A stretch of DNA of 64,000 nucleotides from Stappia sp. (GTDB lineage: Bacteria; Pseudomonadota; Alphaproteobacteria; Rhizobiales; Stappiaceae). The stretch is from NCBI GenBank assembly GCA_002722295.1, contig PBLF01000021.1, positions 1 to 64,000 on the forward strand, given 5' to 3'. Shown piece by piece: positions 55,077-63,416 of this stretch (its first letter is position 1; the number at the start of each line of letters is the position of its first letter). The position numbers were made by a program, and so were the translations under genes. Below the pieces are notes generated by a model that worked only from the letters and a program-made list of their open reading frames with translations, was not told where the DNA came from and searched no databases.

Positions 55077-56033
55077 ATGAGCCTTCGCATCGTCTTCATG
55101 GGGACGCCCGACTTCGCGGTTCCCACGCTGATGGAGATCGTCGGGCAGGGCCACGATGTTGTCGCCTGCTATAGCCAGCCGCCGCGCCGGGCGGGGCGCG
55201 GGATGGAGGAACGCCGACAGGCGGTACACCAGGCAGCGGACACGCTTGGCATAGAGGTACGCACTCCGCTCACCCTGAAGGATGCGGAAGAGCAGGCCCG
55301 CTTCGCCGAACTCGAGGCAGATGTCGCCGTCGTGGTCGCCTACGGGTTGATCCTGCCGCGTCCCGTTCTCGAGGCACCTGCCTTCGGTTGCCTCAACCTT
55401 CACGCCTCTCTTCTTCCGCGCTGGCGCGGGGCAGCTCCCATCAATCGGGCGATCATGGCCGGTGATGCGGAGACGGGCGTCGAGGTGATGCGCATGGAGG
55501 CTGGCCTCGACACGGGGCCGGTGTACATGGCCGAGAAGGTCGCGATCGACGATGCCATGACCGCTGGTGACCTGCATGACCGTCTTGCGGTGCTCGGTGC
55601 CGACCTGATGGCTCGTGCGCTTGCCGCTTTGCCGCGTGGCGGCCTTACGGCCACGCCCCAGGCGGAGGACGGCGTGACTTATGCCCGCAAGATAGAGAAG
55701 GGCGAGACCCGGATCGACTGGACGCGGCCCGCCCGCGAGGTCCACAATCACATCCGCGGCCTGTCCCCTTTTCCCGGTGCATGGTGCGAGATGCCACTCG
55801 GCTCTTCTCCCGAGCGGGTAAAGGTGCTGCGCTCGGCCGTTGCCGCACAGGACGTTGCAGGTGATGCGGCGCCGGGAAGTGTCCTTGTCGCCAATGCCGA
55901 CGGTGGCGTTGTGATTGCCTGCGGGAGCGGAGCAGTGCGTCTCGTGCAGGTTCAGCGGGCGGGGCGCAAGCCCATGGGCGTGGGAGACTTCCTGCGCGGT
56001 GCCCAGCTTGCGCCGGGTGCGACGTTGGCCTGA
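55077..56033 (+). CDS. fmt: Methionyl-tRNA formyltransferase
   Basis: Formylates initiator Met-tRNA using 10-formyltetrahydrofolate. 318 residues: [15 protein letters not shown] at the N terminus, the catalytic segment with Asn/His in [17 protein letters not shown], the Asp in [11 protein letters not shown], and a C-terminal OB-fold domain for tRNA (about 205-310). Paired with def, it covers both halves of the formyl-methionine cycle. Confidence 0.97.
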   Translation: MSLRIVFMGTPDFAVPTLMEIVGQGHDVVACYSQPPRRAGRGMEERRQAVHQAADTLGIEVRTPLTLKDAEEQARFAELEADVAVVVAYGLILPRPVLEAPAFGCLNLHASLLPRWRGAAPINRAIMAGDAETGVEVMRMEAGLDTGPVYMAEKVAIDDAMTAGDLHDRLAVLGADLMARALAALPRGGLTATPQAEDGVTYARKIEKGETRIDWTRPAREVHNHIRGLSPFPGAWCEMPLGSSPERVKVLRSAVAAQDVAGDAAPGSVLVANADGGVVIACGSGAVRLVQVQRAGRKPMGVGDFLRGAQLAPGATLA

Positions 56034-56136
56034 TCCGATGTTGGGTGCCGGTCGGCAAGAGAACAAAAGCAGCGTTGCGAGAGAAAAGCCAGATGCGGGA
56101 TATGCCGCCAGTGAGCACGAGGAACCGGACCCAGTC

Positions 56137-56664
56137 ATGACCCATCCTGCTCTCGAGCCCGTGTTGAGGCCTTTCGCGTCCGCTGACGCTGAAGCCGTCT
56201 CGACGCTTCTTGGCGCCGCCTTCGGTCAGGATGCCGAGGCACGTCTGGTCCACGACCTCAGGGGATGCGGTGCCTTCCTGTGTGAGCTGGTTGCCGTTGA
56301 CCCCGACGGTCGCATCGTGGGGTATGTCGGGTTCTCGCGCGTCACGGGGGCCGGAGCCGCCCATCGCATTTCCATTGCCTGCCTGGCGCCGGTTGCGGTT
56401 TCTCCTGATCGGCAGAAGAGCGGGATCGGAGAAGCCCTCATTCGCGCCGGTCTCAAGGAGCTTGGCGAACAGGGCATCGATCTCGTGCTTGTTCTGGGGC
56501 CACCGTCCTACTATCCGCGCTTTGGTTTCGATGCCGGGCTCGCTCGCCAGGTCACCGCGCCCTATGCCGGAGCAGCCTTTCAGGCACTCGCCCTGACGCC
56601 TGCGGCTCGCGCCGCGCTGCCCATCGAGGGGACTTTCGCCACGCCTTTCGAAGCCTTCGAGTAA
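56137..56664 (+). CDS. GNAT-family N-acetyltransferase (YhbS-like)
   Basis: 175 residues from the ATG at 56137. The acyl-CoA loop appears around [15 protein letters not shown] and the later segment [15 protein letters not shown] is characteristic of YhbS-type proteins. It lies between fmt and truA on the same strand, with 103 and 31 bases to its neighbours, so it is likely cotranscribed with translation genes. Its substrate (small molecule, protein N terminus or ribosomal protein) cannot be told from sequence. Confidence 0.87.
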   Translation: MTHPALEPVLRPFASADAEAVSTLLGAAFGQDAEARLVHDLRGCGAFLCELVAVDPDGRIVGYVGFSRVTGAGAAHRISIACLAPVAVSPDRQKSGIGEALIRAGLKELGEQGIDLVLVLGPPSYYPRFGFDAGLARQVTAPYAGAAFQALALTPAARAALPIEGTFATPFEAFE

Positions 56665-56695
56665 AGGGCCACCCAAAGGTCGCGACGGACAGGAC

Positions 56696-57508
56696 ATGCC
56701 CCGCTACAAGCTCGTTATCGACTACGACGGCCGCCCTTTCGTTGGCTGGCAGCGCCAGGACAACGGTCCCTCCGTCCAGGCGGTGATCGAACGTGCCGTC
56801 AAGGCGTTCTCGGGTGAGAGCGTGACAATCGGCGGCGCCGGACGCACGGACGCCGGCGTGCACGCGACCGGGCAGGTCGCCCATGTCGACCTCGCCAGGG
56901 AATGGCCCGAGTCGACGATCTACGGGGCGCTTAACTTTCATTGCCAGCCCGACCCCGTGGCGATCCTGTCGGTCGCGAAGATGCACGAGGGCTTTGATGC
57001 TCGGTTTTCGGCGATCCGCCGTCACTATCGCTTCCGGATTGCCAATCGCCTGCCGCCGCTCACCCACGAGCGCGGTCTCGCCTGGCATGTGAAGAAGCCG
57101 CTCGACGCCAGTGCCATGCACGAAGCCGCGCAGGCTTTTGTCGGCCACCATGATTTCACCACCTTCCGGCATTCGCGCTGCCAGGCGAAGAGCCCGTGGA
57201 AGACCCTTGAGGCCTTCTCCGTGCGCCGCGAGGGCGAGATCGTGATCGCCGAATGCTCCTCACGCTCCTTTCTGCACAATCAGGTCCGCTCGATGGTTGG
57301 AACCTTGCGGCTTGTGGGCGAGGGGCGCTGGTCGGCCGCCGACGTCGCGAATGCGCTTGCCGCGTGCGACCGCGAGGCCTGCGGTCCGGTGGCACCACCG
57401 GACGGGCTGTATCTGACCCAGGTCGACTATCGCTCCGCGGAAGAGGACCTCGCCTCGCGTGCCGCCTATCTGGCGGAGGTCGCCGAAACCACTGGCAAGC
57501 CTATCTAG
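56696..57508 (+). CDS. truA: tRNA pseudouridine(38-40) synthase TruA
   Basis: Isomerises uridines 38-40 in the tRNA anticodon stem. 270 residues. The catalytic Asp lies in [17 protein letters not shown] near residue 52; [16 protein letters not shown] and [14 protein letters not shown] are also conserved. A small hairpin CTAGGG-N5-CCCTAG (57505-57521) contains its stop and touches the end of the convergent DUF2189 gene. Confidence 0.96.
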   Translation: MPRYKLVIDYDGRPFVGWQRQDNGPSVQAVIERAVKAFSGESVTIGGAGRTDAGVHATGQVAHVDLAREWPESTIYGALNFHCQPDPVAILSVAKMHEGFDARFSAIRRHYRFRIANRLPPLTHERGLAWHVKKPLDASAMHEAAQAFVGHHDFTTFRHSRCQAKSPWKTLEAFSVRREGEIVIAECSSRSFLHNQVRSMVGTLRLVGEGRWSAADVANALAACDREACGPVAPPDGLYLTQVDYRSAEEDLASRAAYLAEVAETTGKPI

Positions 57509-57517
57509 GGCGGCACC

Positions 57518-58351
57518 CTAGCTGGCCTCGCTCGTGTCGGCCTCTGGCACAATCGCGCGGTAGAGGTGCCATGTCGTGTGGCCGAGCACGGGAAGTGTCA
57601 CCAGCAGACCGATGAAGAACGGCAGCATGGAGACAAGAAGCGTAACGGTGACGACCAGGGCCCAGCCGATCATGGGCACGGGGCTGGTCACGACGGCGCG
57701 AACGCTGGTGATCATGGCGGTGATGAAGTCCACCTCCCGGTCAAGGAGCATTGGGAAGGAAACAACGGTCAGGGAAAACAGCACGACCGAGAGCACCGCG
57801 CCGACCACGTGACCGATCAGAAGGAACATGAGCCCCTCCGGCGTTGAGACGATTACCTCCACGAACTCACCGAAGCTCGCGAACGACTGAAATCCAAGGA
57901 AGAGGGCCAGCAGGAGCCGAACCTGGTACATCCACATGATCTGCACAAACAGGACGACGAACGCCATCCAGGCGATTTCGCGACTGCGCTGCGCCCAGAT
58001 GACGCCGAGCACGCCACTCCAGGTCAGGGGACGGTCCGCCTCAAGGCGTCGGCTGACCTCATAGAGGCCAACCGCGATAAAGGGCCCGATGAGGCAGAAG
58101 CCGACCGCGAGGGGGTAGCTCAGGTAGCTCATCTGGAGCGCGGAAGCCGTCAGCAGCACGAGGTTTCCCCCAAGCGCAAAGACCGCTCCGAAGAACAGGC
58201 CGAAAGCCGGGGCCTTGCGAAAATCGCGCATCCCGGCGGCGAGCGCGTCAACGATGTCGCTGACCGTGATTGCGTTTACGCGCGTGGGATCCGGCGGGCG
58301 CACGAAAGTGTCCGCATCGCTCTCAGCCGCAGGTGTCGTATCGGACGCCAT
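57518..58351 (-). CDS. DUF2189 multi-helix membrane protein
   Basis: 277 residues. After a hydrophilic N terminus of about 50 residues there are six hydrophobic helices, with the loop VSRRLEADRPLTWSGVLGVI between the pairs typical of DUF2189. The function of the family is unknown. Homologs often sit near cytochrome or housekeeping genes in Alphaproteobacteria. The ATG at 58351 is chosen because the frame further upstream (to 58447) is unlike the family. It is convergent with truA. Confidence 0.88.
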   Translation of the reverse strand: MASDTTPAAESDADTFVRPPDPTRVNAITVSDIVDALAAGMRDFRKAPAFGLFFGAVFALGGNLVLLTASALQMSYLSYPLAVGFCLIGPFIAVGLYEVSRRLEADRPLTWSGVLGVIWAQRSREIAWMAFVVLFVQIMWMYQVRLLLALFLGFQSFASFGEFVEVIVSTPEGLMFLLIGHVVGAVLSVVLFSLTVVSFPMLLDREVDFITAMITSVRAVVTSPVPMIGWALVVTVTLLVSMLPFFIGLLVTLPVLGHTTWHLYRAIVPEADTSEAS

Positions 58352-58872
58352 GATTTCCTCCCTGAACCGGTCCTCCGATCCCAGTGAAGCAAGAACAGCC
58401 GCGGACGTCACCTCCGCAAAGCTACGGGCTGGGTCATCTCCCCACAAACGGGACGCTTTGGAGCGGAAACGGCTGTGATCCGCAGCGTCGCAGCCTCCGG
58501 TCGGACGAGATCTTCAGGTCCTGAAGAGCAAACCGGATGTGCCTTGCCTGCAAGGGTGCCGGTTGGCGCACATCGGAGACGCGGCCGTCCGCAGTGCATC
58601 TTGCCGGAGAACATGAGGGGCTTTCGGGGGACAGGAGAGCCTGCTTGAGACGGCGGGCTTGAAGGGTCTCACGTTTCGGTTGAAACTGGCGATCAGACGG
58701 GGCTGACATCCCGCGAAAGCATGGTTGGGCAAGGCCTTCGGGCATCCCGGCCAGAACCGCAAGGCTTGGCGATGTGCGAGAGGTACGCGACGTCCGACGG
58801 CTTTGCGCGCCAGTCATGACACGTGGCAATCCAGCCACGGAAAATGGCGATCATGATTAGTGGAGGTGAGTG
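58352..58872. other. Gene-free region upstream of the binding-protein gene
   Basis: 521 bases without a credible gene. A minus-strand frame of 134 codons (58434-58838) is Ser/Arg/Pro-rich and unlike a protein. The last part before 58873 has TGGAGGTGAG as a strong ribosome site (GGAGG at 58862-58866). A promoter for the binding-protein gene must lie here, but I cannot place it. Confidence 0.45.
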
Positions 58873-60072
58873 ATGACCAAGTTTTCTGCCGCCCTCGCGG
58901 CTGTGCTGCTCGGAGCGACCGCGCTCGCGGCGCCGGCAAAGGCCGACGTCAAGATCGGTCTCGTCGGTGGCGTGTCCGGTCCGATCGCGGCAATGGCTCC
59001 GGCCATGATCGATGCGGCCAACCTGGCGATCAAGCAGGTCAACGACAATGGCGGCATTCTGGATGGCGAGAAGCTCGTGGCGTCGGTGGGTGACAGCGCG
59101 TGCAACCCGCAGAACGGTACGGATGCTGCCACCAAGGCGGTCAACATCGAGAACGTGGTTGCCATCGTCGGTCCGCATTGCTCGGGCGCGGTTCTCGCCG
59201 CTGCCAACTCGGTGACCATTCCGGCCGGCGTCACCATTGTCTCGCCGTCCGGCACGTCCCCGGAGATCACCGCCCTGAAGGACAACGACACCGTTTTCCG
59301 GACCGTGCCTTCCGATGACTATCAGGGGCGTGCCCTGGCCCGCACCCTGCTCGACCGTGGAACCAAGAAGGTGGCGGTGGCCTACCTCAACAACGACTAT
59401 GGCAAGGGGCTCGCGGAGTCCTTCAAGGCCGAGTTCGAGGAGAAGGGCGGCGAGATCGCCGGCTTCGCGGCACATGAGGGCGAGAAAGCCAGCTACCGTT
59501 CGAACCTTGCCGAGCTTGCCTCCGGCGGTGCCGACACGCTCGTCATCTTCGATTATGGCGACGGCTCGGGTCTGACCATGCTGCGTCAGTCCCTGGAAAA
59601 CGGGTTCTTCGAGAACTTCGTGGGCGGTGACGGCATGAAGTCCGACGCTCCGATCAAGGAGCTGGGCGCGGAAAACCTGACCACGTTCCTTGCCTCGGCT
59701 CCGGTCGGCGAACAGTCCGATGCGCTGGAGATGTTCAACAAGGCCTTCTCCGACGTGGGCGGTGACCCGAGCGCGATCTTCGTGACCACCTCCTATGATG
59801 CGGCGTTCATGCTGGCGCTTGCCATCGAGAAGGCCGGTGGCGACAAGGCCAAGGTGCACGAGGCGTTGCGCGAGATTTCCAGCGGTGAAGGCGAGCCGAT
59901 CCGTCCGGGTGAGTGGGCCAAGGCCAAGGAGTTGATCGCGGCCGGAAAGGCCATCGACTACAAGGGCGCGGCCGGTGATCATAACTTCGATGAAAACGGC
60001 GATGTTCCGGGGAACTATTCGTTGTTCAAGGTGTCTGGTGACGCTTTCGAGGTTGTCTCCGAGATGAAGTAA
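58873..60072 (+). CDS. Branched-chain amino acid-type ABC binding protein (LivK-like), orphan
   Basis: 399 residues with a Sec signal peptide (cleavage near APAKAD) and a type I periplasmic-binding fold: KIGLVGGVSGPIAAMAPAMI, GDSACNPQNGTDAATKAV, VGPHCSGAVLAAA (ligand Ser/His area) and FRTVPSDDYQG. This is the Leu/Ile/Val receptor family, which also binds amides, urea or aromatics. No permease or ATPase is next to it. The strong ribosome site, clean signal and stacked 3' hairpins suggest high expression, so it may serve a transporter encoded elsewhere. Confidence 0.93.
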   Translation: MTKFSAALAAVLLGATALAAPAKADVKIGLVGGVSGPIAAMAPAMIDAANLAIKQVNDNGGILDGEKLVASVGDSACNPQNGTDAATKAVNIENVVAIVGPHCSGAVLAAANSVTIPAGVTIVSPSGTSPEITALKDNDTVFRTVPSDDYQGRALARTLLDRGTKKVAVAYLNNDYGKGLAESFKAEFEEKGGEIAGFAAHEGEKASYRSNLAELASGGADTLVIFDYGDGSGLTMLRQSLENGFFENFVGGDGMKSDAPIKELGAENLTTFLASAPVGEQSDALEMFNKAFSDVGGDPSAIFVTTSYDAAFMLALAIEKAGGDKAKVHEALREISSGEGEPIRPGEWAKAKELIAAGKAIDYKGAAGDHNFDENGDVPGNYSLFKVSGDAFEVVSEMK

Positions 60073-60077
60073 AAACA

Positions 60078-60142
60078 GTCCGGCGCGCGGGTGCTTTTCC
60101 GCGCGTCGGACACATCGCCCCCGTTGGGGGGGGGCTGCCCCC
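60078..60142 (+). repeat. Two hairpins in the 3' untranslated region, one with a 9-G run
   Basis: Arms GTCCGGCGCGCGG (60078-60090) and CCGCGCGTCGGAC (60099-60111) pair over 13 bases with one G-U. Next, CCCCC-GTT-GGGGG (60118-60130) and GGGG-CTG-CCCC compete for one run of nine G (60126-60134). Neither has a T-tract, so they look like 3'-end stabilising structures before the true terminator. Confidence 0.5.
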
Positions 60143-60158
60143 GGTGAGCCGAAATAAA

Positions 60159-60187
60159 AAGGGCCGATCCTTGCTGGATCGGCCCTT
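60159..60187. terminator. Intrinsic terminator, possibly bidirectional
   Basis: A 12-bp perfect stem AAGGGCCGATCC/GGATCGGCCCTT with loop TTGCT lies between the convergent binding-protein and rirA genes. AAAAA precedes it and TTCTGTCTT follows, so it can end both transcripts. Confidence 0.88.
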
Positions 60188-60215
60188 CTGTCTTGAACGT
60201 GGGTAAACGGAGACG

Positions 60216-60713
60216 CTACTGCTGGATCGCGGCGACCTGTGACGATGTCTTGGCCGCGCTCGAGCCGGGCGCTGTCACGTCATCCATCTTGAGAAGGAAG
60301 CGGATCTCGCTGCGTTGCTCGGCAAGTTCGGCAATCGTGTGGGCATCCAGCACATTCATGAATGCCTCGAGCGCCTCGTGGAGCAGGCCATTGAAGCCGC
60401 AGGACGTGATAAGCGGACAGTCGCGCCTGCCGGAGTCGAAGCACTCCGCAAGAAGAAAGCTCTCTTCGGCAGCGCGAACCACTTCCCCGACGGTGATGCG
60501 TTCAGCCGGGCGCGCCAGCATGATGCCACCGTTGCGTCCTCGAAGCGTTCGGACGAAGTTGTTGCTGACGAGCACCTTCAGGATCTTGAAGAGATGTGCT
60601 TCCGACATCTCGAAACTGGCAGCCACATCGGCAACACGGCTCGGGCTGTCCGGGTTTGCCGCACAGTAGATGAGGGTGCGGACCGCGTAGTTGGTTTGCT
60701 GTGTCAGGCGCAT
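60216..60713 (-). CDS. rirA: Rrf2-family iron-responsive regulator RirA
   Basis: 165 residues. An N-terminal winged helix (MRLTQQTNYAVRTLIYCAAN is very like rhizobial RirA) is followed by a cluster loop with exactly three cysteines: Cys91, Cys99 and Cys105 (ECFDSGRRDCPLITSCGF). This CX7CX5C spacing and numbering match RirA; NsrR and IscR differ. RirA uses a [4Fe-4S] cluster to repress iron uptake when iron is plentiful. The C-terminal 20 residues are variable. An IRO-like site lies upstream of bfd in this window. Confidence 0.9.
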   Translation of the reverse strand: MRLTQQTNYAVRTLIYCAANPDSPSRVADVAASFEMSEAHLFKILKVLVSNNFVRTLRGRNGGIMLARPAERITVGEVVRAAEESFLLAECFDSGRRDCPLITSCGFNGLLHEALEAFMNVLDAHTIAELAEQRSEIRFLLKMDDVTAPGSSAAKTSSQVAAIQQ

Positions 60714-60776
60714 GAGAACCTATATGCGTCCTGTCGCGCGTTACGTCAACCGGCCTGTACAATAAACTTGCGTCAT

Positions 60777-61730
60777 TCACTCATGTTTTTGTGAGTCGGC
60801 GTGTACATTGCCGTCGAGTCGGTGTCTCTGCCGTGCAAGAGCGGCGGTGGTGAAGTCGATGAATGTTCGCACCCGCGCCGGCGCGCGTTGTCCGTATCTG
60901 TGCACCAGACTCACCGGCTGTCGGCGCGTCTCGAAGGAGGCGAGCAACTCCACCAACCCGCCCGATATCAGAGGGTCGGCAACCTGATAGGACAACGCGC
61001 GCGCGATGCCGAAGCCGGCACGTGCCGCATCGATGGCGGATCGGATGGATGAGACCGTAAGCCTGGGCATGAGGAGAGCGGTTTCGCGATCGCTTTCGTT
61101 CTCGAATGACCATGATAGCGGCCCGGTCGCACCTGGAAGGTCGCCTCCGGTTTCGGTCGCGACAATGCGGTGGCGGGAGAGATCAGCGGGTGTCTCGGGC
61201 AACCCGAAACGGGCCAGGTAGTCGGGAGATGCCACAAGGACAGCTCTCACGTTGCCGACTTTGCGTGCGGTGAGCCCCGCTTGCGAAAGCGTGCCGATGC
61301 GCAGTGCCAGGTCGACCCCCTCTTCAAGCATGTCCACGACACGGTCGGTGAGAACCAGTTTTGCTCGGACGTCGGGCCAGCGCTCAAGATAGTCACGCAG
61401 AAGGGGAGCTACGAACATCTCGCCGAAGAGGACCGGCGCGGTGAGCGTGAAGTTCCCGGCGATCCGGCCGGACGCTCCGCGAGCTGCATCTTCCGCTTCC
61501 ATCATGGCGGTGAGTACCCGTCGTGCTTCGCCGACGAAACGCTCGCCCGGCTCGGTGAGGGCCACGCGACGTGTCGAGCGCGCGACGAGGCTCAGATCGA
61601 GACGCGCTTCCAGACTGGCGATGAGCCGGGTCATGGTCGCGGGAGAGCGGTTCAGTTGGCGGGCGGCGGCGCTGAAACTGCCCGTCTCCGCAAGCGCTAC
61701 AAGCGCTTCAAGTTCGGTTATTCGATCCAT
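60777..61730 (-). CDS. LysR-family transcriptional regulator
   Basis: 317 residues from the ATG at 61730. The N-terminal winged helix (MDRITELEALVALAETGSF, RLNRSPATMTRLIASLEARL) is followed by the two-lobed effector domain (about 90-300) with VRAKLVLTDRVVDMLEEGVD and the LALRIGTL strand. The subgroup is the CrgA/AaeR-like set that often acts on neighbouring oxidoreductase genes. It is divergent from the PNPOx-family gene, which is its likely target. The effector is unknown. Confidence 0.9.
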   Translation of the reverse strand: MDRITELEALVALAETGSFSAAARQLNRSPATMTRLIASLEARLDLSLVARSTRRVALTEPGERFVGEARRVLTAMMEAEDAARGASGRIAGNFTLTAPVLFGEMFVAPLLRDYLERWPDVRAKLVLTDRVVDMLEEGVDLALRIGTLSQAGLTARKVGNVRAVLVASPDYLARFGLPETPADLSRHRIVATETGGDLPGATGPLSWSFENESDRETALLMPRLTVSSIRSAIDAARAGFGIARALSYQVADPLISGGLVELLASFETRRQPVSLVHRYGQRAPARVRTFIDFTTAALARQRHRLDGNVHADSQKHE

Positions 61731-61894
61731 TATTGCATTATAAGGAATTATATTTTTCAAATAATCATTATTATCAAAATATGTGAAATAATTATATCGG
61801 GATCAGGATGTCGTCAGTGGTCTGTTCCGGGATGTTACGGCAGGGATTGGCCCTGCTCCCGATGTCGACAGGATCCCCTCAAGGAGTGGTTGTC
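61731..61894. promoter_or_regulatory. Divergent LysR/PNPOx promoter region
   Basis: A strongly AT-rich block (about 61731-61800) stands out against its GC-rich surroundings. It holds a perfect small palindrome ATAATCATTAT (61761-61771) and two direct copies of AATTATAT (61746-61753 and 61790-61797), 44 bases apart, or about four helical turns. This is the expected site for LysR binding and for both promoters. Confidence 0.5.
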
Positions 61895-62545
61895 TTGGCC
61901 CGTGCCTTTGCCGAAATCGCTTTCACGCCCTCCGTGCTTGCCGCTCAGGCGGTTAATGGATCACGTTCCGCCTACGCGCGTCTGCTGCAGCCCGAGACCG
62001 GGCGTGGTGATCGGCTCGGCGAGATCGAGGCGGCTTTCATCTCCCTGCGGGATGGCTTTTACCAGGCAAGCGTCAGCGAGACTGGCTGGCCCTATGTTCA
62101 GTTTCGCGGCGGCCCGTGCGGTTTCTTGAAGGTGCTCGATGCGACCCGCATCGCCTATGCGGACTATCGCGGCAACCGGCAGTACCTGAGCGCCGGAAAC
62201 ATCGCATCCGACGGACGGGTGGCCCTGATCCTCATGGACTATCCCAACCGCAGACGGTTGAAGATATGGGGGAGGGCGAGCCTTGTGGAGGCGGCGCAGG
62301 ACCCGGGCCTGCTCACCAGGCTCATGCCGCGGGAGTATCCGGCCCGCCCCGAACGGGCCGTGGTGATCGATGTCGAGGCTTTCGACTGGAACTGTCCGGC
62401 GCACATCCCTGAACGGTTTACCCTGGAGGAGTTGGAAACGGTGATTGCGCCTGTGCGGGAGGAAATGGAGACACTTCGTGCCGAGAATGACCGGCTGAAG
62501 CGGGAAGTCGCCAGGCTGTCCTCCGACGTCGAAGGGTGCGGCTGA
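61895..62545 (+). CDS. Pyridoxamine 5'-phosphate oxidase-family flavin-binding protein
   Basis: 216 residues with a split-barrel FMN fold (SVSETGWPYVQFRGGPCGFL, IAYADYRGNRQYLSAGNI, RVALILMDYPNRRRLKIWG). A C-terminal coiled coil (about 180-212, rich in Glu/Leu/Arg) may drive dimerisation. I take the TTG at 61895 because AAGGAG lies eight bases before it; the ATG at 61862 (11 codons upstream) is the alternative. It is probably an FMN- or F420-type oxidoreductase rather than the vitamin B6 enzyme, as the PLP-specific C-terminal motif is absent. Confidence 0.83.
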   Translation: MARAFAEIAFTPSVLAAQAVNGSRSAYARLLQPETGRGDRLGEIEAAFISLRDGFYQASVSETGWPYVQFRGGPCGFLKVLDATRIAYADYRGNRQYLSAGNIASDGRVALILMDYPNRRRLKIWGRASLVEAAQDPGLLTRLMPREYPARPERAVVIDVEAFDWNCPAHIPERFTLEELETVIAPVREEMETLRAENDRLKREVARLSSDVEGCG

Positions 62546-62613
62546 TCCGGTTGGGGCTGGCGGAGGCAAAACCCGAAGTCGCCTCACTTTCCGTCTCGCC
62601 CCTTGCAAATACA

Positions 62614-62652
62614 CCTCGAACATGAATTATGATTCATAATTCATGTTCGAGG
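62614..62652. promoter_or_regulatory. 39-bp perfect palindrome, candidate TetR operator
   Basis: Two 19-base arms (62614-62632 and 62634-62652) are exact reverse complements around a single T at 62633. The centre is AT-rich (ATGAATTATGA/TCATAATTCAT) and the ends GC-rich. It sits just upstream of the TetR-type gene, ending 11 bases before its likely GTG start, and overlaps its ribosome site (GGGAGG at 62651-62656). Binding there would block transcription or, as an RNA hairpin, ribosome access. Confidence 0.75.
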
Positions 62653-62663
62653 GAGGATGCGAC

Positions 62664-63416
62664 GTGAAGAAGCCTTCGAGGCGACACGGCGGAACAAGAG
62701 GTGACACGCCTGTGAAAGCGGCGGGCAAGGCCGCCGGAAGGGGGGCCCGCCAGACAGGCAAAGCGTCTGCGAAAGCGAGCGCCTCCGCAAGGGGGCAGTC
62801 TGATCCTTTGCGGCCCAAGACCGCGCGAGGAGAGGCCACGCGACGCGCTATCCTTGGCGCTGCGGAGATTGTCATCGGCCGTCAGGGCTACAGCGAGGCT
62901 TCCATCGGATCGATCACGCGCCAGGCAGGCGTGGCTCAGGGGACTTTCTACATCTATTTCGCCGGCAAGGACGAGGTGTTCTCCGAGCTTGTCGCGGAGA
63001 TGGGGCGGATGTTGCGCCATGTGATCGCCGAAGCGACGTCCGGTTTCGATGATCGCCTTGAAGCCGAACGGGAGGGGTTGCGAGCTTTTCTCACCTTCGT
63101 TTCCGCTCATCCCGAGTTGTACAGGATCGTGCAGGAGGCGCAGTTCGTCGATCCGGAAGCCTACCGCGCCTACTTCAGAACGTTTGCGCAAGGCTATCGC
63201 GAGGGCCTGGAAAAGGCCGCGTGGGAGGAAACGATCAGCGCCGGTGATGCGGAGATCCGCGCCTGGGCACTGATGGGGGTCGCACGCGCGCTCGGCGAGC
63301 TTCAGGTTGTCTTCAACGGAGGCCATTCCATCGATGCGCTGGTGGAAACGGCGCACGACCTGATAGAGAACGGTTTGCGTGCCGGGGTACCCTCCGGCGG
63401 AGGTGATCGTGGCTGA
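62664..63416 (+). CDS. TetR-family regulator with a basic, alanine-rich N-terminal tail
   Basis: 250 residues from the GTG at 62664, seven bases after GGGAGG; an ATG at 62643 lies inside the palindrome and is less likely. The first 50 residues are rich in Lys, Arg, Ala and Gly (GKAAGRGARQTGKASAKASA), like a histone H1 tail. The TetR helix-turn-helix follows (RRAILGAAEIVIGRQGYSEA, AGVAQGTFYIYFAGKDEVFS), then the ligand domain. It overlaps the enoyl-CoA hydratase gene by eight bases, so it probably represses its own fatty acyl- or aryl-CoA operon. Confidence 0.88.
   Translation: MKKPSRRHGGTRGDTPVKAAGKAAGRGARQTGKASAKASASARGQSDPLRPKTARGEATRRAILGAAEIVIGRQGYSEASIGSITRQAGVAQGTFYIYFAGKDEVFSELVAEMGRMLRHVIAEATSGFDDRLEAEREGLRAFLTFVSAHPELYRIVQEAQFVDPEAYRAYFRTFAQGYREGLEKAAWEETISAGDAEIRAWALMGVARALGELQVVFNGGHSIDALVETAHDLIENGLRAGVPSGGGDRG

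Noticed and set aside
54330-56138. Upstream extension of rmuC to 999 codons
   Set aside because: The extension is antisense to def and fmt and has no conserved sequence; RmuC is complete from 54329.
58434-58838. 134-codon minus-strand frame in the 521-base gap
   Set aside because: Ser/Arg/Pro-rich with no motif or ribosome site; treated as non-coding.
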